A stretch of DNA of 64,000 nt. Origin: Gemmatimonadota bacterium. Lineage in GTDB: Bacteria > Latescibacterota > UBA2968 > UBA8231. Under the pieces are notes generated by a model. It made no database searches and was not told where the DNA came from. It saw only the letters and a program-made list of their open reading frames with translations. The translations under genes and the position numbers were made by a program. The stretch covers positions 61,372 through 125,371 of the forward strand of contig VXML01000093.1 in assembly GCA_009841115.1 (NCBI GenBank), given 5' to 3'. This document shows positions 43,248 through 51,477 of this stretch, in pieces (the first letter of the stretch is position 1; every line of letters begins with the position of its first letter).

Positions 43248-44399
43248 GTGAAATGTAATCTGATGCGTACACTATGGCTAGCGATTTGTGCTTTAGTTTT
43301 GGGTGCCGACGCCAGAGCCAATGAGAATGAAGTTGCAATAGCCGATTCAATCCGCAAGTACAAATACTACGCTAAAACTGCCCGCCAAAACAAAGAGTAC
43401 GATAGAGCCATAGGCTATTACACGACTGTTTTGCAATATAGTCCCCAAGAGTTGACGGCCGCCTACTTCTTGGGGCAACTCTATTACGAAAAAAAGGATT
43501 CCACCGGCGCACGCATCGCACTGCCCCAGGCACACGTCGCACTGCGCCAGGCGACCAGCATCGACTCGCTGCATCTGAATTCCAACCTGCTTCTCTATAC
43601 GATACATAAAGCCATGGACTTGCCCGATTCGGCTGCTTGGAGTTTGGAGCGCGTACTGATCAAAAAGCCGGACGCAGCTAAGTACCGCCGCGAGTTGGCC
43701 GACCTCTATCGCCGCGAAGGCCACAACGAGCAAGCTGTCGCTCACTATGAGAAGTTGGTCGCGGATGGGGCAAAGGATGCCGATCTATTTGAAATACTTG
43801 CGTTGTTGCACCAGGAGTTGGGACAGGTAGAGCAAGCGATTGAGTGGCGTAAACGCCAAGTCGAGGGCGGGACAGGCGGTGCCGACCAGTTGGAGAGTAT
43901 CGTCGAACTGAAACTAGAGGTCGGCGATGTCGAAGGGGCCTACGACACGCTATTGGAACTGGCAAAGGAGGATTCGCAGAACGCCTATTCCTACTACAAC
44001 CGAATCTCATTAATCGCCTCTGAAGCGGGTAATGACTCCATGCACATAGAGGGCCTCAAGGGCATGGTCGAGGCCGATCCCAAGGATTTGAAGAGCATCG
44101 CTGAGCTAGTGGAGTGGCACCAAGGCCGCGGCGAGTTTGCCTCGGCAAAAGCGTGGTTGGGGCGGGGGCTGAAGGTAAATCCCGAGGATGCACATCTGCT
44201 GCTGCTCAAGGGCGACAATCTGGTGAGGGAAGGCGACGAGGAAGGAGCCATCGCTGCCTTTGAGAAAGCCAAAGCTGACCCAGCTTGGGAGAGGGTGGCC
44301 CAGCAGCGCATCTGGCAACTCCGGCCGCCCGAGACCGAGGAGGAAAAGCTCAAGCGACAGTTCTTCGGCGGTGAAGAGGCGCAAGAGGAGCAAAACTAA
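43248..44399 (+). CDS. Secreted TPR protein at the head of the ton operon
   Basis: 383 residues from the GTG at 43248 (GAGG 10 bases upstream); the ATG at 43263 is an alternative. The signal peptide ends near LGADARAN. TPR units follow throughout: YDRAIGYYTTVLQYSPQELT, AAYFLGQLYYEKKDSTGAR, LFEILALLHQELGQVEQAIE, AIAAFEKAKADPAWERVAQQ. A Glu-rich tail ends it. It probably acts as a periplasmic scaffold. The 52-bp spacer to exbB contains a hairpin, so it is in the same transcription unit. TPR proteins beside TonB/ExbBD are common in FCB bacteria; the partner is unknown. Confidence 0.85.
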   Translation: MKCNLMRTLWLAICALVLGADARANENEVAIADSIRKYKYYAKTARQNKEYDRAIGYYTTVLQYSPQELTAAYFLGQLYYEKKDSTGARIALPQAHVALRQATSIDSLHLNSNLLLYTIHKAMDLPDSAAWSLERVLIKKPDAAKYRRELADLYRREGHNEQAVAHYEKLVADGAKDADLFEILALLHQELGQVEQAIEWRKRQVEGGTGGADQLESIVELKLEVGDVEGAYDTLLELAKEDSQNAYSYYNRISLIASEAGNDSMHIEGLKGMVEADPKDLKSIAELVEWHQGRGEFASAKAWLGRGLKVNPEDAHLLLLKGDNLVREGDEEGAIAAFEKAKADPAWERVAQQRIWQLRPPETEEEKLKRQFFGGEEAQEEQN

Positions 44400-44407
44400 T
44401 CATTGCT

Positions 44408-44424
44408 CCGGTCTGTTGGACCGG
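44408..44424 (+). promoter_or_regulatory. Intercistronic hairpin before exbB
   Basis: CCGGTC, 5-base loop, GACCGG: a perfect 6-bp stem just after the TPR stop, without a T-run. It may protect or process the mRNA rather than terminate it. GAGGAG precedes the exbB start. Confidence 0.4.
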
Positions 44425-44451
44425 GACTAACAATAATAGCGAGGAGAAAAA

Positions 44452-45069
44452 ATGGTAGAGCTTTTTCAAGACGGCGGATGGGCCATGTGGCCCCTACTCA
44501 TTCTGCTCATCATCGGCGTTGCCGTAGCTATTGAGCGCCTGTACAATTTGTCGCGGTCGTCGATTGACGCGGCGCATTTCTTTGCGAACCTCGAAGAGGT
44601 ACTCGAAAGCGAGGGCCCCGATGCCGCGGCCGAGCTTTGCTCAAACACGCGCGGTCCGGTTGCCTCGGTTATCCACGCCGGACTTTTGCGCTTGGAGCGC
44701 GGCATTGACCACGTCGAGAAAGCTATTGACAATTCTGGCGCGGTGGAGATGGCCTTTCTCGAGCGCGGTATGGTCTGGCTCTCGACAGTGGCTAACTTGG
44801 CACCAATGATAGGCTTCTTAGGCACGGTCAGCGGTATGATCAATGCCTTTCAGGCAATTAAGGAAGCCGGCGACGTCGAGCCTTCCATGGTCGCGGGTGG
44901 CATTTCCGAGGCCCTAATCACCACGGCCTCGGGTTTGATCGTGGGCATCTTGATCCAGTTTTGCTACAATTTCTGCGCCAATCGCATCGATAAGATCATC
45001 GCCGACATGACCGAGCAGACGGCCAACTTTATCGACTTGTTGGGCGCGCGCGAGCACCAAGGAGCCTAG
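44452..45069 (+). CDS. exbB: ExbB/TolQ-type proton channel subunit
   Basis: 205 residues, three membrane helices: about 8-30 (MWPLLILLIIGVAVAIERLY), about 105-130 (WLSTVANLAPMIGFLGTVSG) and about 145-175 (GGISEALITTASGLIVGILI). These are the conserved MotA/TolQ/ExbB core segments that carry the proton path with ExbD. Ribosome site GAGGAG. Three bases before the first exbD. It energises TonB-dependent outer-membrane import. Confidence 0.93.
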   Translation: MVELFQDGGWAMWPLLILLIIGVAVAIERLYNLSRSSIDAAHFFANLEEVLESEGPDAAAELCSNTRGPVASVIHAGLLRLERGIDHVEKAIDNSGAVEMAFLERGMVWLSTVANLAPMIGFLGTVSGMINAFQAIKEAGDVEPSMVAGGISEALITTASGLIVGILIQFCYNFCANRIDKIIADMTEQTANFIDLLGAREHQGA

Positions 45070-45071
45070 AC

Positions 45072-45485
45072 GTGATTGGGAGGCGCCAGAGCCGGGTTGC
45101 CCCGGAAATCCCCACGGCTTCGATGGCGGATATCGCCTTTTTGTTGATCGTGTTCTTTCTCGTCACGACCACCATGAATCAAGACAAGGGCCTCTCTTTG
45201 CACTTGCCGCCGGTGGGAGAGACCAAGGAAGTACGAGAAAAGAATATTCTCAACGTGTGGATCAACGCTCGCGACCAGCTCGCCTTTTTTGAGAATGACC
45301 AGCTAACGCCAGTGCCGTTTGCTGAACTCAAGGGGCGCATTGAGGGGCGTCTGCAGGAAAACGAGAATCTGATCGTCTCGCTCAAGACCGAGCGCGGGGC
45401 TACCTATCGGACCTTCGTCGATGTGCTAGACGAACTCAAACTGGCCGGGGCCACCAAAATATCGATTGCCAACCCGGAAGAATAG
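45072..45485 (+). CDS. exbD: ExbD/TolR-type protein, first copy
   Basis: 137 residues, GTG start 3 bp after exbB. One N-terminal membrane helix with the essential Asp (IPTASMADIAFLLIVFFLVT), then a small periplasmic domain (VSLKTERGATYRTFVDVLDE). Partner of ExbB in the proton-driven motor. Confidence 0.92.
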   Translation: MIGRRQSRVAPEIPTASMADIAFLLIVFFLVTTTMNQDKGLSLHLPPVGETKEVREKNILNVWINARDQLAFFENDQLTPVPFAELKGRIEGRLQENENLIVSLKTERGATYRTFVDVLDELKLAGATKISIANPEE

Positions 45486-45488
45486 CCG

Positions 45489-45902
45489 ATGAAATTCGCA
45501 CGCAAAGCCAAAGTAGTTAGCGTTATTCCCACGGCTTCCATGGCCGATATATCCTTCTTGCTCCTCGTATTTTTCATGGTCTCGACGGTTTTCGTGCGCT
45601 ATAGGGGCGTGCCAGTGGAGTTGCCACAGGCCGAAAAAATTGAGAAGCTCGAAAGCCGCCGCAACGTGTTGCAGGTTTGGGTCAGTAGCGAGGGAGTCGT
45701 CAACATTGAAGACCGGAACATACCGCTTTCCGAAGTGGGCAAGCTGGTACATAGACACCTGACGGCCAACCCTCGGTTGATCATCTCATTGCGGGGCGAT
45801 AAGGACTCTGAGTTCGGGGTAATTTCCGATGTCATGGAGGAGTTGCGCAAGGTAGAGGCTCTGCGGGTCAACTTCTCCACCAAACGGGAGCTGGACGAAT
45901 GA
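45489..45902 (+). CDS. exbD: ExbD/TolR-type protein, second copy
   Basis: 137 residues, same length as the first copy but clearly diverged. The motif IPTASMADISFLLLVFFMVS keeps the helix and Asp; the periplasmic part ends FGVISDVMEELRKVEALRVN. Stop overlaps the tonB start by 4 bp. Tandem non-identical ExbD pairs are typical of FCB-group ton operons and may form a heteromeric complex. Confidence 0.92.
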   Translation: MKFARKAKVVSVIPTASMADISFLLLVFFMVSTVFVRYRGVPVELPQAEKIEKLESRRNVLQVWVSSEGVVNIEDRNIPLSEVGKLVHRHLTANPRLIISLRGDKDSEFGVISDVMEELRKVEALRVNFSTKRELDE

Positions 45903-46555
45903 TTCGCGGCAAACAGCCTGAAGCCAACCTGCGGTTGACGTACCGGAAGACGTTATGGGCCTGCACGGGTTTTTCTACCCTCTTGCACGCGGCCCTCTTT
46001 GTCCTCTTCCCCAGCTTCGAGCCCGACGCCTACGCCAAACCCGAACAGCCGATTATCATTCAACTCGAAGAAATCCCCGAGACTAAACAGGAACGTCGGC
46101 CCCCACCGCCAGCCCGACCGGTCGTGCCCGTGCCCACTGACAACCCGGATGTCCCGGATGACGTGACCATTGAGGACACCGAGCTCGACCTTGATCTCGA
46201 CGATCTGGCACCGCCGCCGCCATTAGAGGAGGAGGTGGTTGAGGAAGTTGAGTTGGAAGAAGAAGAGGAGATAGTCGAGTTGTGGCGGGTCGAGAAAAAG
46301 CCTGTGATTATCAAAAAGGTAACGCCGGCGTATCCGGCTACCGCCCAGAAGGCCAATATCACTGGCAAGGTGTTTGTCACTGCGCTAGTCGGCAAAGACG
46401 GCAAGGTTGAGCAGATCGGCAAGATCACGGGTCCCAAGGTATTCCACGAGGTCGCCCGATCTGCCGCTCTCCAGTCGGAGTTTACGCCGGCGATGCAAAA
46501 CGACAGGCCCGTCAAGGTTTGGGTCAGCCTGCCCTTCACCTTCAGGCTCAACTGA
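45899..46555 (+). CDS. tonB: TonB-family energy transducer
   Basis: 218 residues. One N-terminal membrane helix (TLWACTGFSTLLHAALFVLF), a Pro/Glu-rich periplasmic spacer (ERRPPPPARPVVPVPTDNPD, then an acidic stretch near 95-120), and a C-terminal TonB domain (VTPAYPATAQKANITGKVFV, RSAALQSEFTPAMQNDRPVK, VSLPFTFRLN). It couples the ExbB/ExbD motor to outer-membrane receptors. No receptor gene is in the window. Confidence 0.92.
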   Translation: MIRGKQPEANLRLTYRKTLWACTGFSTLLHAALFVLFPSFEPDAYAKPEQPIIIQLEEIPETKQERRPPPPARPVVPVPTDNPDVPDDVTIEDTELDLDLDDLAPPPPLEEEVVEEVELEEEEEIVELWRVEKKPVIIKKVTPAYPATAQKANITGKVFVTALVGKDGKVEQIGKITGPKVFHEVARSAALQSEFTPAMQNDRPVKVWVSLPFTFRLN

Positions 46556-46655
46556 CGGTTGCTAATATCTTCCTATTTTTATTATATTTAGTATTACTTT
46601 CCCCCCTTTCTTCCCCACCCAAACACCGTCCACCGTACGCTAGGAGGATTAGTCT

Positions 46656-47108
46656 ATGCGGTGTCCCTATTGCAATTGTGAAGAAGATCGGGTGGTGGAT
46701 TCGCGGTCGTGCCGCGAAGGTATGGCGATTCGCCGTCGCCGCGAGTGCACAACCTGCGACAAGCGCTTCACAACCTATGAATACATCGAGAACGTGCCCC
46801 TATCCGTCATTAAGGCCGACGGTCGCCGCGAGCCTTTTGATCGCAGCAAACTGCTCGACAAGATACAGGTAGCCTGTTACAAGACGACCGTTTCGGCCGA
46901 GGAGATCGAGCAACTCGTCGATCAGGTCGAGGCCGAAGTGGGCAATCTCAACGTGAAGGAAATTCCCTCCAAGCAGATCGGCGAGCGCGTCATAGAGCAT
47001 CTGCGCCAGCTTAACGAGGTGGCGTATGTGCGTTTTGCCTCGGTCTATCGCCAGTTCAAGGACAAGAGCGATTTCATGCGCGAACTGGAGCAATTGGCTA
47101 ATAATTAA
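46656..47108 (+). CDS. nrdR: Transcriptional repressor NrdR
   Basis: 150 residues. A zinc ribbon (MRCPYCNCEEDRVVDSRSCR, then RRECTTCDKRFTTYEYIE) is followed by the ATP-cone (VIKADGRREPFDRSKLLDKI, YVRFASVYRQFKDKSDF). NrdR senses (d)ATP and represses ribonucleotide reductase genes by binding NrdR boxes. AGGAGG 9 bases upstream. It lies directly upstream of nrdJ, whose promoter carries a recognisable NrdR box. The 100-bp spacer after tonB is AT-rich then T/C-rich, with no promoter assigned. Confidence 0.96.
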   Translation: MRCPYCNCEEDRVVDSRSCREGMAIRRRRECTTCDKRFTTYEYIENVPLSVIKADGRREPFDRSKLLDKIQVACYKTTVSAEEIEQLVDQVEAEVGNLNVKEIPSKQIGERVIEHLRQLNEVAYVRFASVYRQFKDKSDFMRELEQLANN

Positions 47109-47178
47109 GGTCGGTGCTATATTCTTAGCGCGTCGTAACCGGATTGAAAAGAAATTGCTCTGGACCTTTGTTTTTGAC

Positions 47179-47207
47179 TTGACAAATACTCACGTCGTTT
47201 CTACTTT
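47179..47207 (+). promoter_or_regulatory. Candidate sigma-70 promoter of nrdJ
   Basis: TTGACA (47179-47184), 17-base spacer, TACTTT (47202-47207). The start would be near 47214, just before the NrdR box. The ~170-base leader contains the 47248-47272 hairpin. Confidence 0.65.
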
Positions 47208-47217
47208 AGGCCCCAAC

Positions 47218-47233
47218 ACACTACATATAGTGT
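47218..47233 (+). promoter_or_regulatory. NrdR box
   Basis: ACACTACATATAGTGT matches the NrdR consensus (ACACwATATATwGTGT-type palindrome) with little deviation and lies right after the predicted start of the nrdJ transcript, where binding would block initiation. Only one box is seen; a second at about 31-bp spacing is not visible. Confidence 0.8.
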
Positions 47234-47247
47234 CAAATGAGTGTAAT

Positions 47248-47272
47248 GCCCTGAGATAATGTATCTCGGGGC
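47248..47272 (+). promoter_or_regulatory. Strong hairpin in the nrdJ leader
   Basis: GCCCTGAGATA, loop ATG, TATCTCGGGGC: an 11-bp stem with one T-G pair. The 3-base loop is unusually tight. The sequence after it is only moderately T-rich (TGCACTTTTGC), so it may be a weak attenuator, an old nrdR terminator or a stability element. It does not resemble a cobalamin riboswitch. Confidence 0.5.
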
Positions 47273-47383
47273 TGCACTTTTGCTCTCTCCCCTAATCCTA
47301 ACAGCAGTTAACCTAAGTTCTTATTTTAGGCGATGTTTTCCACTTCGCCTATGGACTTTTTTTTGCTTCAATGGGAGGGCATG

Positions 47384-49738
47384 ATGGAGTCCGAACGCGC
47401 AGTCGCACACCGCTTTGAAGATATGCTGGCACAACTCGAAGGCCACGGGCTCAAGCGCAACGGCCACGATGCTCTCTTGGCCCGCGCCGCTGATGCTGAG
47501 ACCTATTACGGCGACAACGACCTCGCCATCGACGTTTTGCGCAACAAGTACTTGGCACCCGGCGAAACCGGCCCGCTGCACATCTGGGATCGCATCGCCC
47601 GGGCTATGGCCTCGGTGGAGAAGGATCCCCAATACTGGTACGACCGCTTTTTCTCGCTATTGATGGACTTCAAGTTCATCCCCGGCGGGCGCGTCATGCA
47701 CGGCGCTGGCCGCGACGAGGCTAGGCGCAAGCCGACGCTGTCCAACTGCTATGTCATTCCCATTGAAGAAGATAGCTTAGAAGGCATCTATCGTTGTCTC
47801 AGCGAGTCGGCGATGGTGTACCGCACGGGTGGTGGGGTCGGCACGGATTTGTCGATTCTCAGGCCGCAAGGGGCTCCGGTCAACGCCACGGTGGATGCCT
47901 CGCCGGGTTGCACCGCCTTTATGAATCTGCTCTCCGAGAGCACCAATGCCGTCTCCCAAGCCGGCCGCCGCGGTGCCTTGATGCTGACCTTGCGGGTTGA
48001 TCACCCCGATATCGAAGACTTTATCACCATCAAAAACGACGCCAACCGCACCAAAGTGCAATACGCCAACATCAGCGTGCTGATTACCCACGAGTTCATG
48101 CAGGCTGTGTTGGCCGACTCGGATTTTGACTTGCGCTGGGGGGACAAGGTGTTCCGCACGGTCAAGGCGCGCCAATTGTGGGACAGGATCATTGCCAATG
48201 CCCACGCCAGCGCCGAGCCGGGGATTATTTTTTGGGACACGATGCGCGAGCATCACAATGTCGAATACGCCAACCCACTCACTAGCACCAATCCCTGCGG
48301 CGAACAGCCCCTGGCCTCGTACACAGCCTGCAACTTAGGCAATCTCAATTTGGTGAACTTCGTCCGCGCTGATGGCGAACTCGACTACGAGGAGTTGGGG
48401 CAGGCCACCCGCGTGGCGACCCGTTTTTTAGATAACGTCATTGATTACAACGTGGACAACCATGCCTTGCCCAAAATTCGCGAAGCCGTAGCCTCTGACC
48501 GCCGAGTGGGCTTGGGCATCACCGGCATGGCCGATGCGCTGGTCTTGATGCAGAGCAAGTACGATTCGGACGAGGCTCTGACGATTATTGATCGCATTAT
48601 GGCCACCATCTGCCACAATGCCTATGAAATGTCCGTCGAATTGGCGCAGGAGAAGGCACCCTTTCCGCTTTTCGACTGGGAGGGCGTCAAGCAGAGCAAG
48701 TTCATCCAGAGCCTGCCTCAAGCGCTGCAAAAGAAAATCGCCGAGCACGGTCTGCGCAATTGCACCTTGATTACCATGCCGCCGGTGGGCACGGGTTCGA
48801 TTGTGGCGCAGACGAGTTCGGGGATTGAGCCAATTTTTTGCACTAGCTACACCCGCCGGGTAAAACAGGACGACGGCGAGAGTTTTCGCGAATACAAGGT
48901 CTATCACCCGCTCATTCAGCGCGTTTTCGGCGACGACGAGAACTTGCCCGACTACGTGGTGACGGCCCACGAAATCGACCCCTACTTCCGCGTCAAGATG
49001 CAGGGCGTGATCCAGAAGTACACCGATAGCAGCATTTCTTCGACGATCAACCTGCCCGAAGACATCGCGCTGGAGACGGTCGCCGACATCTACATCACCG
49101 CGTACAAGGAGGGCCTCAAGGGCGTGACGGTGTACCGCGAGGGCAGCCGCGAGGGCATCCTGCAGACCGAAGGCCAAGCCGACAAGAAGGAAGCTGAAAC
49201 TCCGGCTGTGGAGATTCCCGATTCCCTCGGGCCGGATGGCTTTCGGCATCGCCGCCGCCGCCCGGCTGTCACCACGGGTATTACCGAGCGGATCAACACC
49301 GGTGAGGGCAAGATCTACGTAACGATCAACGAGGACGAATACGGGATCTGCGAAGTTTTTAGCACCATCGGCAAAGCGGGCGGCAATGCGGCCGCCCAGT
49401 CCGAAGCCATCAGTCGGCTGATTTCGCTCGCACTGCGCTCGGGGGTTGATCCCCAAGAAGTCATCAGCGAGTTGAAGGGCATTTCGGGGCCGAGTCCGGT
49501 GTGGGAAGACGGTGAGCTCGTGCTATCGACGCCGGACGCCATTGGCAAGGCGATGGAGCGCTATTTGCAGCGGAAGGCGGGCAAGCAGCCCGGTGCTATT
49601 GCTCCCGAGGGCGTGCCGCCTAATTTCGTCGAGAGCAGCGAGCCAAAGACGCTGACGACCTGTCCAGAGTGCGGGTCGACGGTATCGTATGAGAGTAGCT
49701 GTCTGATGTGTAAGCACTGCGGCTGGTCCAAGTGTTGA
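47384..49738 (+). CDS. nrdJ: Adenosylcobalamin-dependent (class II) ribonucleoside-diphosphate reductase
   Basis: 784 residues from the ATG at 47384, 5 bases after GGAGG; an earlier ATG at 47333 is open but poorly placed. Conserved elements: FIPGGRVMHGAGRDEARRKP, LSNCYVIPIEEDSLEGIY, ESAMVYRTGGGVGTDLSILR, TSTNPCGEQPLASYTACNLG (active-site region) and MPPVGTGSIVAQTSSGIEPI. A C-terminal Cys-rich tail (TCPECGSTVSYESS, then CKHCGWSKC) is the reducible/zinc-like end of vitamin-B12-dependent enzymes. It makes deoxynucleotides without oxygen dependence. Controlled by NrdR through the box upstream; ends in a strong terminator. Confidence 0.95.
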   Translation: MESERAVAHRFEDMLAQLEGHGLKRNGHDALLARAADAETYYGDNDLAIDVLRNKYLAPGETGPLHIWDRIARAMASVEKDPQYWYDRFFSLLMDFKFIPGGRVMHGAGRDEARRKPTLSNCYVIPIEEDSLEGIYRCLSESAMVYRTGGGVGTDLSILRPQGAPVNATVDASPGCTAFMNLLSESTNAVSQAGRRGALMLTLRVDHPDIEDFITIKNDANRTKVQYANISVLITHEFMQAVLADSDFDLRWGDKVFRTVKARQLWDRIIANAHASAEPGIIFWDTMREHHNVEYANPLTSTNPCGEQPLASYTACNLGNLNLVNFVRADGELDYEELGQATRVATRFLDNVIDYNVDNHALPKIREAVASDRRVGLGITGMADALVLMQSKYDSDEALTIIDRIMATICHNAYEMSVELAQEKAPFPLFDWEGVKQSKFIQSLPQALQKKIAEHGLRNCTLITMPPVGTGSIVAQTSSGIEPIFCTSYTRRVKQDDGESFREYKVYHPLIQRVFGDDENLPDYVVTAHEIDPYFRVKMQGVIQKYTDSSISSTINLPEDIALETVADIYITAYKEGLKGVTVYREGSREGILQTEGQADKKEAETPAVEIPDSLGPDGFRHRRRRPAVTTGITERINTGEGKIYVTINEDEYGICEVFSTIGKAGGNAAAQSEAISRLISLALRSGVDPQEVISELKGISGPSPVWEDGELVLSTPDAIGKAMERYLQRKAGKQPGAIAPEGVPPNFVESSEPKTLTTCPECGSTVSYESSCLMCKHCGWSKC

Positions 49739-49771
49739 ACTAAAGCCGGACTGTGCTTTTTGTGTGAGGCG

Positions 49772-49809
49772 AGGATGTCGTCGGGAGACCGGCGGCATCC
49801 TTGTTTTTT
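49772..49809 (+). terminator. Intrinsic terminator after nrdJ
   Basis: AGGATGTCGTCGG, GAGA tetraloop, CCGGCGGCATCCT, then TGTTTTTT. A 13-bp stem with two G-T pairs and a GNRA loop. It separates nrdJ from the convergent MBL gene and may stop both directions. Confidence 0.9.
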
Positions 49810-49810
49810 A

Positions 49811-50566
49811 TCACAACTCCAACACCAATCCGTCGTAGGCTAGTTGCACGCCTGGGGGGAGTTCGGCATTGGTCTGATGGTGGTCGAGGTCGTGGGCTAT
49901 ATGCGTGAAGTACGTGCGAGTAGGCTGGAGTTCGGCGACAATGGCCAACGCCTGCTCGACGTTGAAATGGGTAGGATGCTCTTTGTGGCGCAGTGCGTCG
50001 AGGACCAAGACCTCTAGACCATGCAGTCGCGCCATGGCCGCCTCTGGGATGTAATTAGTGTCCGTGGCGTAGGCGAAGTTGCCGATGCGGAAGGCCAGGA
50101 CCGGAGAGCGGCCGTGATAAATGGTGAGCGGCTCGATGGCGAGTCCACAAGCTGTGAAGGGTCCGGCAATCGGACGCAGGGCTAGCTGCGGCGTCGCGCT
50201 TGGAGCGTCTTTGTCAAAGGCGTAGTCGAAGACTCGTTCGATGCGTGCAATGGTGTGCGAATCCGCATAGCAGGGCAGCGGCTGATCGCGGTCAAAGCAA
50301 TAAGAGCGCACATCGTCGAGGCCGTGCAGATGATCGGCGTGGCCGTGAGTCAACAGGACGCAATCGACGCGGTCGATCTGATAGCGCAGGGCTTGAGTCC
50401 TGAGATCTGGGCCGGCATCTACGAGGATTGACCGGCCTCGATGTGCCAAGTGTAAGGCACAGCGCAAGCGCTTGTTTTTCGGGTCGTCCGAGGCGCAAAC
50501 TGGGCAGTAGCAGCCGATGCGCGGCACCCCGATAGAGGTGCCAGTGCCGAGGAAGGTGACCTTCAT
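49811..50566 (-). CDS. MBL-fold metallohydrolase, PhnP-like
   Basis: 251 residues. GTGTSIGVPRIGCYCPVC is typical of the PhnP/lactamase-B-2 group with a Cys-containing N-terminal loop; HGHADHLHGLDD is the HxHxDH metal motif; YATDTNYIPE and HKEHPTHFNVEQAL supply the later ligands. Likely a phosphodiesterase or related hydrolase; the substrate is not determinable. Its ATG overlaps the map stop by 4 bp. Confidence 0.88.
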   Translation of the reverse strand: MKVTFLGTGTSIGVPRIGCYCPVCASDDPKNKRLRCALHLAHRGRSILVDAGPDLRTQALRYQIDRVDCVLLTHGHADHLHGLDDVRSYCFDRDQPLPCYADSHTIARIERVFDYAFDKDAPSATPQLALRPIAGPFTACGLAIEPLTIYHGRSPVLAFRIGNFAYATDTNYIPEAAMARLHGLEVLVLDALRHKEHPTHFNVEQALAIVAELQPTRTYFTHIAHDLDHHQTNAELPPGVQLAYDGLVLEL

Positions 50567-51318
50567 GCTGGCACAGCGGGCAGGGTCAGAATCCGCGGCC
50601 CGTCCTCAGTAATGGCGACGGTATGTTCGGCGTGAGCGGCGAGCGAGCGGTCGGAGGTGAGAGTGGTCCAGTCGTCGAAATGGTCGATTTGAGGGTTGCC
50701 GAGGCAGAGAATCGGCTCGATGCAAAATACGTGTCCAGGCTTGAGCAGCGGGCCTTTGCCGGGAGAACCATAGTTTTCGATGTAAGGTGACTCGTGCAAC
50801 TCGCGGCCAATGCCGTGGCCCCCGTACTCGCGCACTACGGCCAGTCCTTGGCTTTCGGCGTGGCGCTGGATGGCGTGCGAAATGTCGGAGAGCCGCCCGC
50901 CGGGCCGCGCTTGGTCAATGCCCCGTGCGAGGCACTCGAGGGTGCCATTGATGAGGTGCTGTGCCTGCGCGCTGATCGCGCCGACGGCGACGGTAAAGGC
51001 CCCGTCGCCATAGTAGCCGTCGAGACAGGCACCCACGTCAATGCTGACGATGTCGCCCTCTTGCAGTGGAGTTTCGTCGGGGAACCCATGCACGATTGCA
51101 GCGTTTATTGAAGCGCAAATCGAGTAGGGGAAGCCGTGGTATCCCTTGAAGGCGGGTACCGCTCCCAAGGCGCGGATTTCGGTCTCGGCGACTTGATCCA
51201 GTTCGAGGGTGCTGACGCCAGGCGCGATGAGCGCTTCGAGCTTCTGCTGGACGGCGAAGACGGTCTCGCAACTCGCGGCAATGTGCTCTATTTCTCTTGA
51301 TTTCTTGCGGTGAATCAA
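50563..51318 (-). CDS. map: Methionine aminopeptidase, type I
   Basis: 251 residues from the TTG at 51318 (MIHRKKSREIEHIAASCETV), with GAGG 9 bases upstream; a longer open frame to 51390 adds no conserved sequence. All five metal ligands are visible: SIDVGACLDGYYGDGAFTVA (two Asp), GHGIGRELHESPYI (His), FCIEPILCLG (Glu) and EHTVAITEDG (Glu). It removes the initiator Met from nascent proteins. Divergent from topA. Confidence 0.95.
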   Translation of the reverse strand: MIHRKKSREIEHIAASCETVFAVQQKLEALIAPGVSTLELDQVAETEIRALGAVPAFKGYHGFPYSICASINAAIVHGFPDETPLQEGDIVSIDVGACLDGYYGDGAFTVAVGAISAQAQHLINGTLECLARGIDQARPGGRLSDISHAIQRHAESQGLAVVREYGGHGIGRELHESPYIENYGSPGKGPLLKPGHVFCIEPILCLGNPQIDHFDDWTTLTSDRSLAAHAEHTVAITEDGPRILTLPAVPA

Positions 51319-51399
51319 GGGGCAAACCTCAGAAAATGTAGCGCGCAATAGTAAACGCGTTACAAAAAGACGGTGGCTCTGGTTTGTCAAGAGCGCGTC

Positions 51400-51428
51400 T
51401 TGCGGTTGTCTTGGGGCGTCTATATATT
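51400..51428 (+). promoter_or_regulatory. Candidate promoter of topA
   Basis: TTGCGG (51400-51405), 17-base spacer, TATATT (51423-51428), giving a ~40-base leader before the topA ATG. The remaining divergent map/topA region (51319-51399) shows nothing else certain. Confidence 0.5.
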
Positions 51429-51477
51429 CAGGAAATTACGTAACTTACGTCTTAAGGGCTATCAACCGAGGGAGCAG

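Noticed and set aside
47109..47383. Cobalamin riboswitch upstream of the B12-dependent reductase
   Set aside because: Regulation of nrdJ by B12 would be plausible, but the conserved B12-box and the multi-stem layout are not seen; only one simple hairpin and the NrdR box are present.
48428..49456. 342-codon minus-strand ORF inside nrdJ
   Set aside because: Antisense of the conserved nrdJ frame; no known motifs.
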